64,000 nucleotides of DNA from Closterium sp. Naga37s-1. Taxonomy: Eukaryota > Streptophyta > Zygnematophyceae > Desmidiales > Closteriaceae. The first letter of the stretch is position 1; each line of letters starts with the position of its first letter. The stretch lies in the NCBI GenBank assembly GCA_947471745.1, contig CANJKZ010000060.1, forward strand, positions 1,116,001 to 1,180,000, read 5' to 3'. Shown here in pieces: positions 29,909 through 43,223 of the stretch. The position numbers were made by a program, and so were the translations under genes. The notes under the pieces are model-generated. The model saw only the letters and a program-made list of their open reading frames with translations. It did no database searches and was not told the DNA's origin.

Positions 29909-32900
29909 TTAAGAAAGGCGGTCAATATCTGAAACACGCCTGCGCGCCAAGTAATCACGAACAAGTGACGAGGCGTCGAGCGAGTCAGAATGCACCCACG
30001 TGTCATCTTCACTGGTGCGGTCAGTCCAACGAATGAGGAAATCCACGTGGCGACCAGCTGCGTCAAGGCGAACCCGATGTGCCAGAATCTTCGAAGGGTC
30101 GAGAGTCGGCTCCGGGACAGGTCGTGCAGTTGGTGCAGCTTGTTGCCGCGCGATGTCGGTCGTGGCTGGCACGAACTTTCGAAGCAGGCTGACGTGGAAG
30201 GCGTCGTGAATGCGCCAGTCGTCGGGTAGCAGCAGCTTCGCGGTGACAGGTGTCACCATCTTGATAATCTTGAACGGCCCACAAAATCGTGGCCGTAGTT
30301 TCGACGGGCCGGGCAGGTGCAGGTTCTTCGTATCAAGTAGCACTAGTTGCCCAGTAGTCAAGACGAGTTCTCGGCGTAGAAGATCGGTGTATTTTCGGGA
30401 AGTGATATTCGCCTTGCGAATTACGTCTGCGGCTTTTTCTCGGACTTCCTGGAGTTCCGTCACAAAAGTCTGTGACCTCGGGACCGGGTTGTTGAGGGTG
30501 GTTGCCGTAGGAACTATCGGGTCCATCTCGTAATTCAGGAAGAACGGGGAGTGATTAGTCGTGCTGGACGGCGCGTTGTTGAAAGCGAACTCCAGCATTG
30601 CGAGGGATTCTTCCCAGCGGGCAGGGTCGGGGCAGTTTGTCCTGATCAGCTGCTCCATGGTCTGATTGGTCCGTTCGGTTTGTCCGTCCGTCTGTGGGTG
30701 ATATGCCGATGAGAACTGTAGCTTCGTGCCGTACTGCGCCCACGTCTCCTTCCAGAACTTTGATGTGAACTTCGGGTCTCGGTCGCTGATGATCGCCGAA
30801 GGGATGCCGTGCAGTCGCACGACCGTTGAGATGAAGAGGCGCGCAGTTTCTTCGGCTGTGATTGCCGTTCGGCATGGGGCGAAGTGCGCCATTTTCGTGA
30901 AGCGATCGACGACGACGAGCACCGCGTCGTTGCCGGACGGCCCAGCTGGCATCCCCGTGACAAAATCCATTGTCACCTGCTGCCACGGTCGTTCGGGTGG
31001 CTCGAGGGGTTGCAGCAGCCCAGCTGGTCGTTGACGTGTCGACTTCATAGCTTGGCACACCCTGCATGAGGACACATATCGCTGCACGTCGTTAGAGGAA
31101 TCAGGCCAGTAATATTGACGGTGCAGTAGTTTCTGGGTTTTATCAACCCGGAAGTGTCCGGAGAAATTCGAATCGTGGACCTCTTGGATAAGGAGTTCAC
31201 GCAGCAGCCTGTAAGCGGGAACCCAAATCCGGTCGGTTCCGGCTTTTAGGTAATAATCCCCTTTCTGCGTCGTGGCCTGCTGATGATTTCCAGTCGTGAA
31301 GAATGGGTCCGTAGTGTAGCCGTGGGTGAATAGTCTGGTAAGTAACGGGTTCGAGTGGGTGATGAGTACTGCAGCGGATTGTACTGTCGGTCGGGTCAGG
31401 GCGTCGGCGATGTTATTCGCCCCTTTCTTGTACGTGATGCGGTAGGTGAAGTTGCTCTCCATGTAGTCCAGCCACCGAATCTGTCGTGGGTTGAGGTTGG
31501 GTTGGGCTCGCAGGTACTGTAGGGACTTGTGGTCCGTGCGAACAGTGACGTCGGCGCCCACCAGGTAGCATCGCTATAATTTAAACGCGTGTATGATGGC
31601 GAGCATCTCCTTGTCGTGGATCGGGTAGTTGCGTTCGGCTGCCTGCAGCTTGCGTGATTCGTAGGCGATCGGTTGCAACCCGTTCCCGAAATCTTGGAGA
31701 AGCACAGCTCCGATGGCGAAATCTGAGGCGTCGGTTACAACTTCGAACGGCTTCGATGGGTCGGCGATGCGCAGCACAGGAGGGGAAACGAGAAATTTTT
31801 TGAGTTCCTGGAAAGCCGCTTCTGCCTCCTCCCCCCACACAAAATTCCTGTCCTTGTGCAGCAGGTCGGTCAGCGGGCCGGTTATCCCCGCCATATTCGG
31901 GATAAACCGCCTGACGTAATTCACGAATCCGAGAAAACTCTGGATTTCCGTGACATTCGTCGGGGTCTTCCACTCCTGTATGGTCTTGATTTTCGCCGGG
32001 TCGATTTTAATGCCGTCGCGCGAGATGACGTGCCCCAAAAACTCCAACTCCTGCTTAAAAAACTCGCACTTAGAGCCCTTGGTGATGAATCGGTTCTCCT
32101 GCGGCCGCTTAAACACTGCGTCCAAATCTCGGAGGTGTTGCTCCCGTGTCTTGCTAAAAATCAGGATATCGTCCAAGTAGACGATGACACATCGGTCTAG
32201 AAGATCCCGAAAAACCCTGTTCATGGTCAGTTGAAAATTCGAAGGCGCGTTCGTGAGGCCGAAAGGCATCACTGTAAATTCGTAACTCCCCTAGCGTGTG
32301 CGAAACGCAGTCTTGTGACAGTCGTCGGCGAAGACTCGAATCTGGTGGTAACCGCCACGTAAGTCAATCTTCGAGAAATAGCGAGCGCCGCGAAGTTGGT
32401 CGAGGAGGTCGTCGGTGCGTGGGATTGGATAGCGAGACTTGATGGTGACCCGGTTCAGCGCGCGATAGTCGATGCACATGCGAAGCCCGCCATCCTTCTT
32501 CGGAGTGAACAGGATTGGTGCTGCGAAGGGAGATGTGCTGGCCCGAATGAACCCTTTCTCCAATAGTGCATCAATTTGACTTCGCAGCTCCTCGAGTTCC
32601 GGCTGGGTCAACCGCCACTGTGTCCGAACAGTCGGCTGCGCGCCAGGTTCCAGCTGGATTTTGTGGTCCTCAGGTCTCTCGGGTGGCAGTCCAGGTGGCA
32701 GGTCGTCGGGGAAGATGTCCGGGTACCTCCGAATCAGCTCCGCTAAATCCGGTGGTACAGCTGCACACAGCTTCTCGATGTCTTTTCCGTCGGTGTCAAC
32801 CGCCAACTCGCGTAAGCAAACAGCAAACAGCTGCGCGCCCCTGTTGAAGTGGCGAGCTATAGTGATAGCTTTGACGCACGGGGCTTGGATGTAGTCAGGT

Positions 32901-33334
32901 GTCCATGCAGGCAGTTTAATTAGTCCCTCGTGCTTGTTGATGCTGCACGATCCCGTTGTCCAGTCGATGACGGGGTTGTGCCGTCGCAGCCAATCACGAC
33001 CCAGCAGCACGTCGCAGCCGTCCAATGTTGTCGCGAGAAACTTCATGCTGAAGCCGAAATCGTCGCCGCAGTCGATCCTGACCGTCCGTGTTTCTTCCGT
33101 TATCGCCAGAGGCGTCCCATCCACGAGGCGAGCGTCAATTTCGGGCAGACACCTGTCAAGTTGCAGCTTGCATTTTTTTGCGCTCGCCAAGTTGAAGAGG
33201 CTATGGCTGGCCCCTCCATCGACGATTATTTTCAAGTTATTTTTTAACACCTTGCCAGCGACCAGCACAGGGTGATCCACATGTGTATCCCCGTTATTCG
33301 GCCGAGTGCGAGCGATTGCATGAATCGGAACCAC
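29909..33334 (-). pseudogene. Gypsy pol region, broken
   Basis: Protease-like [10 protein letters not shown], reverse transcriptase with YLDDILIF, RNase H, integrase with a zinc-binding H/C start and DDE core region, and a terminal chromodomain-like segment are all recognisable in order. The region is not a single open frame. Treated as a fossil. Confidence 0.88.
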
Positions 33335-33374
33335 AACTCGGTGGGGATGGTGGGGTTCGGGCGACGGAGCACAG

Positions 33375-34505
33375 TCAGTAAAGGGCCTGCTCCTTCCTGT
33401 CGTTCCCCGTCAGCGGCGTTTTCTCGTGGCAGTCTTTCATGTAGTGACCCGTCTTCCCACACCGGTAACACGGTCCCTTAGGAGGGCGGTCGGGTGTATG
33501 GACGGCGTTGATCGTGGCCCGATGGGTCCGGCCACGAAAGCGGTTTCCCTCCCGGGAAGCTGCTCTCGCGTACTGCATCAGCGCATCTGTAGACTCCGTC
33601 AGCCGTACTGCTTCAAGAAATGATGTCGGGCGGCCCCTGCGAACCTCGTACTGTATCTCGTATTTGAGGCCACTGATGTATTTATCTAACCGCTCAGCTT
33701 CCGACATATCATCAACGTGGTCGGCGAGGCCCATAAATGACGCCGTGTAGTCTTGGACAGAGGCCATCTGCGACCATGCACGCAGCTTCATGCGAGCTTG
33801 CTCCGAGGCGGATACGTGCTCGAAGCGATCTCGTAAGGCTGCGCCCCACTCCTTCCACGTGCGTATCGTGGTCACTCCGAAGATTGATTGTGCCACTTGA
33901 TTAGTCACTGTTGAGGTCCCGTCTGCCGCATGCGTCACACCTGTCGGCGTCCCTGTTTCCAAGGTTCGGCGCCACCACTCAAGCGCTGCACCTCGAAGAA
34001 GCGAAACCGCATAATTAATACGCGTGGCATCGTCGTTAACTCCTGCTGCAGTGAAGAAGACCTCGACCCCGAACAGCCACCCTTTTACCGTAACCGTCTT
34101 GTCCGTAGGATTAAACGGGGGTGGGTTAACGGGCTTGATCTTGATCGTCGTTATTGCAACTGGCGCTGCTGCCGCTCGCTGCCTGTCCTCCTCTTCGAAG
34201 TCACGTGTGAGCGCATCCAGCGGATTGCTCATCGCTTGACTGTTGCCCTTGCCTTCGTCCACAGGCGACTCCTGACGCGCTTCACCTCGCGTCTGGCGTA
34301 GCTCGGCGTTTTCCTCTCGCAGTGTTGTCACTTCCGCCATTAATGTCTTCATGCTCTCCTGCATTTCTGCCACTTGCGCCATCATCCTGTTAACCGCCTC
34401 CTGATCCATGTGCCTAGCGCTATGTCTGGTGGGCAGTCGGGTCTCCGTGGCCTTCAGGCAAGTGAAAACACGAACTATCGGAGTCGGGCAGGATTGAATT
34501 AACAA
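33375..34505 (-). CDS. Gypsy gag-like frame
   Basis: 376 residues with a coiled-coil-like stretch near the N-terminus ([19 protein letters not shown]), a retrotransposon gag capsid-like middle and one zinc knuckle [14 protein letters not shown] near the end. This is the structural protein of the element above. Confidence 0.85.
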   Translation of the reverse strand: MLIQSCPTPIVRVFTCLKATETRLPTRHSARHMDQEAVNRMMAQVAEMQESMKTLMAEVTTLREENAELRQTRGEARQESPVDEGKGNSQAMSNPLDALTRDFEEEDRQRAAAAPVAITTIKIKPVNPPPFNPTDKTVTVKGWLFGVEVFFTAAGVNDDATRINYAVSLLRGAALEWWRRTLETGTPTGVTHAADGTSTVTNQVAQSIFGVTTIRTWKEWGAALRDRFEHVSASEQARMKLRAWSQMASVQDYTASFMGLADHVDDMSEAERLDKYISGLKYEIQYEVRRGRPTSFLEAVRLTESTDALMQYARAASREGNRFRGRTHRATINAVHTPDRPPKGPCYRCGKTGHYMKDCHEKTPLTGNDRKEQALY

Positions 34506-34611
34506 TCCCTGCAGCCAACCGTCGTGTAGTCACTAAACCAGCCACACCCTATGCCACCAAACTACCCTCGGAAAAGCGGGGTGAACTAGGAAAGTAGCTC
34601 TGATACCAGGT

Positions 34612-34890
34612 GTTATGAGTTGTAAAAGAGAGTGCGCAGGTAAACGAATAACGAGACTGTGATTCACTGAACTGAGAATACAATGAAGGCACAGGCTAAT
34701 GTAGGGGCTAGCCTAGCTAGGAGGAAACCTCGGACGAGCGAGGTTGGGGTGCAGGTTTGGCGATGGGAAATGCCGAAGGCGACGCGAGGAGCCTCGGCAG
34801 CGTTGAAATCGGCCGAACGTGCAAAGTCCGAAAATCGGGCTGTACGCGTAGCAGTCAACCCCGATAAGGAATTCGGGAAAATTCCTTACA
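34612..34890 (-). repeat. Gypsy 5' LTR
   Basis: Upstream LTR of the Gypsy element with the Met-tRNA primer site adjoining at about 34598-34609. Confidence 0.92.
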
Positions 34891-34904
34891 CCCACATGTC
34901 TTGG

Positions 34905-35045
34905 GCCACGAAGCTCGCAGAGCCAGGACGGGAGTTGGCCAGATTTCCCCTTGCATCGCCTCACCGTAGTCTGTTTTTCGAATTTGTCTGTTCGTGAAAT
35001 TTGGCGGGAGCGGATTGATAAAACGAGCGGTGCAATGCGGTGCGC
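34905..35045 (+). promoter_or_regulatory. Conserved upstream module of F-box-LRR copy 4
   Basis: CTCGCAGAGCCAGGACGGGA, then TTCGTGAAATTTGGCGGGAG with the E2F-like TTTGGCGGGAG at 35000-35010, then GGTGCAATGCGGTG, matching the modules before copies 1-3. The Gypsy insertion ends just upstream at 34890. Confidence 0.55.
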
Positions 35046-35927
35046 TAACGAGATGACCTATCCCGGTCACACAACTCTCCTCTTCTCTCCAGTCTAGCTT
35101 TCTTCAGTCTGACTGGTCTAGACGTTAGATCACAGCAATGGCAAGCTAAACTAGATGAACAACCAATAGTTTTTGTTAGATCCTTGTTTGAAAATGCCAG
35201 TCGGATCGCCGATCCAGCGGCTACCGGAAGGAGCTGCTGTCTCAGATTCTGCGTTTTCAGGTTCGACCCGATGGCCAGCTGGAGCATGTGCTTGTTAGCA
35301 AGAAATGGCGTCGCATTGCGAACAGCTTGCAATATGAGCTTCACTTGCCCTACGACCTCTACTTGGATCCGCAACGGCTCGTTCAGATTCTTTCGTCGTT
35401 CAGTAACCTGAAAAAGCTAGTCCTTTCCTATGGCAGCCTCACCCCTTCCTTTAGCCCGTTATTCTCTCGCCTCGCTAACGTGTGTCCTCATTTGAGCAAT
35501 CTTAGTGTTGAAGCAATGAGACGTTCATACAAGAGACAGGCAGGTGTAAGTGAGAAGAGTCTAACGTATTTGTTCGAGAGGTGTACTCGGCTGGAGGATC
35601 TCCATTTGGAGTGTTCGGGATCTCTGTTTGGCTGTTCGGAGGAGCATGCTGCCATTCCTCCGTAGATCGACCGACTCAAGCTGCTCAGGAGCTTAACCCT
35701 CAGGTCCAGGGTCACGTGTCTTCCCGACACGTTCACCTCGTTGCTGTCTCTCAGAAGCCTCGTGCTGCAAACTTTCAGTCTAACGGCTTTGCCTTCAGAT
35801 TTCGGCAATCTGGTTTCTTTAACGTCGCTCAAGGTGCTCAGCCACTCCCTAGCGTCGCTCCCTGACTCTTTCGAACAACTTACCCGTCTGAGCTTTCTAT
35901 CCTTGAGTCACTGTTCGGAGTTGCAGC

Positions 35928-36054
35928 TGTTAGAAAGAAGAAGTTGTTGTACTAGAAAGGAATGGGAGTACAAGTACCCAACCCTAGAATAATGTACCCC
36001 CGAAAGGCTAACCCACTGTAGCCTACACAAGTACAACATATATAATATTTGACA
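35928..36054 (-). repeat. Copia 3' LTR (copy in F-box-LRR 4)
   Basis: 127 bp, TGTTAG...TTGACA on the plus strand, paired with 43097-43223. Confidence 0.93.
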
Positions 36055-36287
36055 CACCCCCATAGGCTAAGTGGGGGAGAGCAAGCGGTCACAAGACCAG
36101 TCAAAGCAAAGCAAAGCAAGACAAGCTCAGGGTGGATCTCAAGGATACCACACAAATTCCGAGCACAAGCAAGTGGTCACAAGACCAGTTCACATGCAGT
36201 TTGATAATAGAACAAGAGGTACAGTGATCACAACCTAGCAAGTGTAAGCATGCAGGTATATATATAGAGATCACAGTACAAGCAGAG

Positions 36288-39200
36288 TCAAGAAGTGAGC
36301 AAGTGAGGGAGAGTAGGCACAAGGCCTAGAACAGTACAGAAACGCTGATGATCACAAGGCTGAAGCGCTTTGGTGAACACATCAGCAGTGTTGGCCCGAG
36401 TGGCCACGTACAAGAGACGAAGCTGACCCCTCTGCTGCAGCTCTCGCGCTAGGAAGTAGCGCAGAGCGATGTGCTTCGTTCTGTGCTCCAGTCTGTGCTC
36501 CTCACACAAGGCAATGGCTGCCTTGTTGTCGACGTACAGCACTGGAGGAGAACGAGGCCGCTCTCCGAGGTCGGTCAGCAGGTAGGTGAGCCAGCGTAGC
36601 TCCTGGGCCGCCATGGCTGTGGCGTAGATCTCAGCCTCACAACTGGAGCTGAGAACAGAAGAAGAGCGTCTAGAACGCCAGGAAACAGAGCCAGAGCCAA
36701 GGCTGAAGGTGTAACCCTGAGACAACCGCTGCGTAGCCTGGTCGTCAGCCCAAGAAGCGTCTGAGTGTCCAGTGAGGACAACGTCGCGCCGTCCTCCAAG
36801 CACAAGCCCCATGCCCGACGTACTGCACAAGTAGCGCAACACCCTCTTAGCGGCATCCATGTGCTCCTTCCGGTGACGGCCAGGAGCGACATAGCGTGCT
36901 AGGATGCTAAGAGGGTATGCAAGGTCAGGTCGAGTGCAGGTCATCAGGTACATGAGGCAGCCCACAAGCTCTGGATACGAGCCACTCGGCTCTACAGACT
37001 CATCCGAAGGCAGAGCTGAGAGCGAGTGACCGGTAGGCAGAGGAGTGGGCTGAGGCGAGGAGTACGTGAAGCGGAAGCGCTGAAGGACCTGCTGCACCAT
37101 GTGTGACTGAGTCAAGGTGATGGTGCGTCGTGCTCTGTCCCGGGTGATCCGCAAGCCAAGATAGCTTGTCAGCTCACCCAGGTCTGTGCACGTGTGTCTC
37201 TTCTGCAGCTCCGACTTCACGTGGGCGAGTGCCTTAGTGTCAGCAGTAGCAAAGACCAAGTCGTCGACGTACACGAGAACGTAGAACGGCGGCAGAGTGG
37301 TGTCGGTGCGTAGAAACAGCGACGGGTCAGCAGTAGAAGGAGCAAACCCAAGAGCCGCATGCGTAGTCTTCAGTGTGTCGTGCCACTCACGGGGTGCCTG
37401 GCGGAGACCGTAGACTGGCCGCCGGAGGCTCCACTGGGTACCAGGAGGGAACGACCCAGTGAAGCCAGGTGGGCGGCGCAGCCAGATCTCCTCGTGCAGG
37501 CTGCCCTGTAGGAACGCAGTGCTGAAGTCAAGAGAGTGGAGCTCGTAGTCACGCTGAGCAGCGACGTGCAGCAGAACCCGAAGAGTTGTCATCTTCGGGG
37601 TCGGGGAGAAGGTCTGGAAGAAGTCAACTCCCTCTCGCTGACTGAAGCCTCGAGCAACGTAACGCGCCTTGAAGACAGGCGGAGAACCCGGCGGCCGCTT
37701 CACCCTGAAAATCCACGTGGGGGAACCTCGTCGACGTAGGTGCCTGTGGACTTCCAGGAAGCCATCTTTGCGTCCATGGCTGTCTGCCACTGAGAGGAGT
37801 AGAGACCCTCCATCGCCTCTGCGTAGGAGCGTGGGGTCGGGATGTCTGGTGCATCCGGGTCTCCCTCAGGGGCAACTAGCATGGACACGAGATGAGGCAA
37901 AGCAGCGGCAAAGCACTCAAACTCCTCCTGTCTGTCCTCAAGGACGTCCGTGCCAAGAGCACACTCACCCCCGACGGACGGAGGACAGACTGACTCAGAC
38001 TCAGCAACAAGGCTAGCGGCGTAGTCTAGACGACAGGCGGCAGCAAAGACAACAAGCTCAGCGACTAGAGCAGACGCAGAAGAGGACTCAAAGGAAGGGT
38101 CAGTGACAACAGTGGCAAGGAGACGCGTGACAGTAGGACTGGCAGCATGAAGAGAGTCAGACTCCGGGTCAGCAAGAGCAGGAAGAGAGGACGCAGGAGG
38201 AGACGGCAGAGGGACACGCTGTGGAGCAGTGGAAGGACGCAGAGTCATATAGTGAGTGCCAGGGACAGGAGGAGGTCGCTCACGCGGAGCACGACGACCA
38301 GCGCGGACAGCGCGGACAGGCGACTCTGGACGCGACTCAGACGACGCTGGACGAGACTCAGGCGACGGAGGACGAGACTCAGGCTCACGACGCTCCGTAA
38401 GACCTCCCGTCGGCTCAGTGTAAGGAGAAGGACCAGGCAGTGGAGAGGCTGGCTGTAACTGTGACTGCGACTGGACAGGCGGTGGACTGAGTAGGGGAGG
38501 AGTAGGACCAGGAGAGGGCGAGAGGCCAAGAACCTGCTGAAGAAGCGGAAGGTAGTACGGCCGCGGCCGCTCAGCACCTCCTGAACCAGCAGAGACAGCA
38601 CCAGTACCCTCAGCCCCAGGGTCTCCAGCTACAACTCCCGCAGCACCAGCAGTGACCCCAGCAGCTCCAGGACCTCCAGCACGAGCACCTCCAGAACCAG
38701 CCGCTCCAGCAGCTCCAGCACCAGTACCTCCAGCAGCTCCAGTAGCACCGCCAGCAGCAGCAGTGCCTCCAGCAGCTCCAGCACCAGCAGCACCTCCAGC
38801 AGCGCCAGCAGCAGCAGCACCTCCAGCAGCTCCAGCAGCACCTCCAACAGCTCCAGCAGCACCAGCACCAGCAGTACCTCCAGCAGCGCCAGCAGCACCG
38901 CCAGCAGCAGCAGCACCTCCAGCAGCTCCAGCAGCACCAGCGCCAGCAGTACCTCCAGCAGCGTTAGCAGCAGCAGCACCTCCAGCAGCTCCAGCAGTAC
39001 CAGCACCAGTAGCACCTCCAGCAGCGCCAGCAGCACCGCCAGCAGCAGCAGCACCAGGGTCCGCGACACTAGGAGCGCCACTCCGGAGACTGCAGCGCCG
39101 AGCGTACCACTCTCGGAGCCGCTGGGGAGAGGGCAGCTCCCGCCTAGGAGGGGAAGCACGAGCTCCAGCTCCAGCAGCACTCCGAGCACTGCAGTACTGT

Positions 39201-42200
39201 AAGTACCACTCACGTAGCTGCTGCGAGGAGAGAGCTCCTCCAGGTGTAGCACGCGCAGTCTCAGCACCCCCAGACTCAGCACCCGCAGGCTCCGCACCCC
39301 CAGGCTCAGCACCCCCAGGCTCCGCACCCCCAGGCACAGCACCCCCAGACTCCGCAGCCCCAGGCTCCACACCCCCAGGCTCAGCACCCCCAGACTCCGC
39401 AACCCCAGGCTCCGCACGCTCAGGCTCAGCACCTCTAGCAGGACGAGAGTCGACAGCTACCTCGACAGGCTCAACCGGGTCTACCTGGGACACACCTGAG
39501 GGAGCGGCACCCTGAGGGGGGGGGGGGTCTACCACAGCAGCACCTGGCGCGAGGAAGAGAGGCGGGGGGGGGGGGAGCGGGGCAGTGCGGTAGGGGAAGA
39601 GGCGGTAGTAGGGCACCGACTCGTCAAAAGTGACGTCCTGAGAGGGGAGGACACGGCGCGAGGTGGCGTGGTAAAACTGCCAACCAGACGCGTCCGGGAC
39701 AAAGCCAAGGAAGACACAAGGAACAGCGCGGGAGGAGAGCTTGTCCGCGGACGTATCGCGAACAAAAGCTCGAGATCCCCAGACCCGAAAACGCGACGCA
39801 TCGCCAACCTCTCCCGTCCAACGCAGTGTCGGCGAAGTCTCCGGAGCGGAGACACGGGGCCAGAGGTTGAGCTGATGCGCAGCGTAGCGGACCGCAAACG
39901 GCCACAGAAAGTGGGGGGCAGCCGCATGGATCAAGGAGGTACGAGCGATCTCCATGACCAAGCCAATGCGGCGCTCAGCAACCCCATTCTGCTGTGGAGA
40001 GGCCGGAAGCGTGAACGACTGGCGGATGCCGTGCTCCGCACAGTAGGCTGCCAAGAGGTCGGAGGAGAACTCACCACCTCTGTCAGAGTGCAGACGCAGG
40101 ACAGGAAAGTCCGAGTGGAACCGCTCGCTGAGCTGGAGACGAGAAGCGCGGATCCAAGGGATCAAAACATCAGGGACCTCACCCTTGGTGCGCAAGGGGA
40201 AGACCGTGGTGTAGCGCGAGTAGTCGTCAACAACGATCAGGAAGTACCTCTCCTGACCCTGTCCACGGACGCGGGCTGGGCCCCACACGTCCATGTGGAG
40301 CGTCTGCAAGGGAGCACTCGTCGGGGGAAACGAGGAGGAGTGAGGAGCGGCGTGCTGCCGCCCCTCGACACAGGGAAGACAGGGAGGAGCAGGCGAGGGT
40401 GGGAGGGGAGGTAGAACCCTGGGAAGACCAGAGACAAGGTACCGTTTGTGCATGCCACGAAGGCGCTGCACTGACGGGTGACCAAGGCGGTGGTGCCAGA
40501 GGACGGTCTCGTGCGCTAGAGAGCGACACGAGCAGGGGGCCGACAGCTGACCTGACGCAGACGCAGTCGCAGCTACTTGAGGGGACTCAGTGGTCAGTGT
40601 GTACAGGTCCGACCCCGGCTGCCGAGTGAAGGTAGCCAGGTGACGGCCCGTCCGAGCACACGTGCAGTGTGTCACGCGCTCGTAGGCAGGGGTGAACTGG
40701 TGGACACCCGCGTCCTGGAGCGCGCAACCCGCCACCAAGTTCGTAGAGAACGAGGGGAGGTGGAGACCTGACAGTGTGCCCGACGGAACCGCAGGACAGG
40801 GAAGGACAGTGGAGGAGGTCGCAATGACCGGACCCCCAGAGGGGTCAGCGAGGGAGACAGCAACTGGCCGAGCAAGCTGCTCAGGGGCAGTGCGGTCACG
40901 AAAGAAACAGCGAGAAGCACCTGAGTCCAGTGTGAAGGTGTGCGGTGCCTCAGTAGACCCAGTACCAGGGGGCGCAGACTCACTAGCACCTAGAGCAGCA
41001 GCCTCACCAGCACCTGGGGCAGTAGACACGCGAGTACCTGGAGCGGCAGCCTCACCAGCACCTAGGGCAACAGACGCACTAGCACCTAGAGCGGCAGCCT
41101 CACTGGTCCGAATGCCCGGGTCGGGCGGAACACGCAGGTACTGAGCACCCTCTCCACTAGTAGACAACACATACATGGCAGTGAGAATAGCATCAAAGTC
41201 TAGAGCATAGATATCAATGTTTTTCTTCATCAGATCAGCCCAGCGGGGCAGCTCAGTGGCAGCAGGGAAATGAGTACGCCAAGCGTCGTCGAGGCGGGAG
41301 AAGCACCGCTGCGTGGTGTGCGCCCTCCCACACGTCTGGCCAGTGCGGTCACCAGTGCGGATGACGTACGTGCAGCTAAGGCCACCCCCCCCCCCCCCCG
41401 TGCTGAGAGTACCACTGACGAAGCTCCTGGGGCGACGGAGTGTGCTGCTGGCTCTGGCCACTGCCAGCGCCTCCACGACCACCACCGCCCCCGCCGCCAC
41501 CTCGACCACCACCGCCCCTGCCGCCGCTGCGTCCGCCGCCGCCCCCACCACCGCCCCCACCCCGGCCGCCTCCTCCGCCGCTGCCTCCACCACCCCCGCC
41601 GCTGCCACTAGCCCCCCCAGCCCCGCCACCGCCCCCACCGCCGCCACCGCCCCCACCACCGCCTCCCCCGCCGTCACCTCCACCTCCCTTGCCCCCTTTG
41701 CCCTTGCCGCTGCGGCGCCAGCTCGGAGCGGACGCAGTCCCGACCTGCTCAGTACCAACGAGGTCGACAGCAGCAGCAGAGGCGACAGAGGGGAGAAGGG
41801 GGGAAGGGGAACACCCCTCGAAGAACGGGGTGCGGGGGTCGCCACGAGAGGCAGCTACAGCGACTATGCTAGTCTCAGCTGCAAGCAGTTCCTTCTCGAG
41901 GAGGTCAATGGTGAGCTCAGTGGGGCAGCTAGCTAGGAAGTGGTCCCTGACTGCACGCAGAGTGTCAGGGAGGCGGGTGACTAGGTGGTAGAGAGTGAGC
42001 CAGAGCGGGGGGGGGTTCTTGGTAAGAAACTCAGCGGGCATAGCGGCACGGAAGCGGGCCTCACTAGTGCGGAGGTGCGTGATGAGGTCAGCGACGGTGG
42101 AGAAAGCTGACAGGTCTGGGAACAGGTAGGGGAGCGAGAGACGGCCTAGCGCAGCAGAGGCAGGTGAGGAGTAGCGTGCAACGACAGCAGTGTACAGTGC

Positions 42201-42476
42201 CTGCGCAGTTTTGTGTTGGCCAAAGTGCTCGCGCTCATCTACCGGCAGGGAGTTGCGAATAGCGAAGCGAGCGTGGGCGTCACGAGTCTGCCACTGTGAG
42301 CGGGCAGTACTGTCAGCAGTAGCAGCAGGGGCAGCAGCATGGCCTAGCGCGTGATCGTACAGTGAGATATCCTCCTTGACAGTGAGCTGGAGGAATAGGT
42401 GCAAGTCATCGAGCCAGATCTCAAACTTCAGTGGGCGGCCCTCAGCATCAAAAGCTAGCACAGCAGGACTAGCCAT
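36288..42476 (-). pseudogene. Copia gag-pol region, about two breaks
   Basis: Recognised parts: gag, protease (LDSGASRCFF), integrase zinc region and DDE core (HSDRGGEFSS, QQNGVAERRI), reverse transcriptase (LVYVDDLVFA), and RNase H with YVDNKAAIAL. It lies in more than one reading frame. Treated as a fossil. Confidence 0.9.
38640..39420 (-). repeat. Low-complexity coding repeats in the Copia linker
   Basis: GCAGCAGC/CTCCAGCAG-type repeats at 38640-39060 encode alanine/glycine-rich sequence, and a 15-bp unit (CCCCCAGGCTCAGCA-like) at 39265-39410 encodes GGAEP-type repeats. They lie between integrase and reverse transcriptase. Confidence 0.85.
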
Positions 42477-42569
42477 AGTTGCAGTGGCAGTAGGAGTAGT
42501 GACTGCAGTAGCAGTAGCAGTAGCAGTAGTAGGAGTAGCAGTAGTAGGAGTAGCAGTAGCAGGAACAGT

Positions 42570-43080
42570 GGGGCGGCACGGCTCTGCCTGGGCGGCGCGG
42601 CTCGGTTCGGGCGGCGCGGCTCGGTTCGGGCGGCGCGGCTCGGCTTGGTCTGGGCTACGCGGCGGTGCGCGCCTGGGGGCGTGCGCGTGGGCGGCTGTAG
42701 CGGACGGGCCGTGGCTGCGCGTGGGCCTGACTAGCGCGCGGGCGGCCTAGAGAGGGCGCCGCGGCGGCCTACGGGCGTGGCTGCGACGCTCTAGGCGGCG
42801 GTCGACGGGCGGCTAGGGGCTGCTCGTGGGCGGCGACGGTCGCACGGGCGGCTAGGGGTCGGCGCGCGCTCAGGAAAGGGGCCGCGCGCGGGCGTCTAGT
42901 GGGCTACGCGGGCAAAAAAAAGGGCCGCGCGGGCGACTAGCGGGCGACGCGGCCGAAAAAGCGGGGCGCACGAGGGCGCACTAGGCGTGAGGCGCACGAG
43001 GGCGCGATTAGGAGAAGGCGCACGAGGGCGCAACTAGCGGAACGATGGGCCCTTAGGTGAGCGGTCCTAGGGATAGGACC
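42570..43080 (-). repeat. GC-rich leader of the Copia element
   Basis: Degenerate GC-rich repeats (GGCGCGGCTCGGTTCGGGC; CGCACGAGGGCGC) fill the stretch between the gag start and the primer site, the same position as the GC-rich arrays at 1-1000 and in the small LTR element. Confidence 0.75.
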
Positions 43081-43096
43081 TACGCTCTTAATACCA

Positions 43097-43223
43097 TGTT
43101 AGAAAGAAGAAGTTGTTGTACTAGAAAGGAATGGGAGTACAAGTACCCAACCCTAGAATAATGTACCCCCTAAAGGCTAACCCACTGTAGCCTACACAAA
43201 TACAACATATATAATGTTTGACA
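43097..43223 (-). repeat. Copia 5' LTR (copy in F-box-LRR 4)
   Basis: 127 bp, with the Met-tRNA primer site immediately next to it on the element's inner side. Confidence 0.93.

Larger units (their letters stand above)
29617..34890 (-). mobile_element. Ty3/Gypsy LTR retrotransposon, broken
   Basis: LTRs at 29617-29896 and 34612-34890 (about 280 bp, TGT...ACA) differ at about five sites (under 2 percent), so the insertion is young. Target duplication CCCAC at 29612-29616 and 34891-34895. Minus orientation: primer site TGGTATCAGAGC lies next to the right LTR. Parts: gag with a CCHC knuckle (about 33.4-34.5 kb), then protease, reverse transcriptase (YLDDILIF), RNase H, integrase and a chromodomain-like end (about 29.9-33.3 kb), order RT before integrase as in Gypsy. 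The coding region is interrupted at about three places. It lies in the gap between F-box-LRR copies 3 and 4. Confidence 0.93.
35928..43223 (-). mobile_element. Ty1/Copia LTR retrotransposon inside F-box-LRR copy 4
   Basis: LTRs of 127 bp at 35928-36054 and 43097-43223 (TGT...ACA) differ at about three sites (about 2 percent). Target duplication GCAGC at 35923-35927 and 43224-43228. Minus orientation, primer site TGGTATTAAGAGC beside the right LTR, purine-rich run beside the left one. Parts: GC-rich leader (42.5-43.1 kb), gag with a glycine-rich end (41.4-42.5 kb), protease and integrase (about 39.5-41.3 kb), a long low-complexity linker (38.1-39.5 kb), reverse transcriptase and RNase H (36.3-37.7 kb); integrase before RT marks Copia. 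All parts are present; the coding region is not one frame and has about two breaks. Young insertion. Confidence 0.94.
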
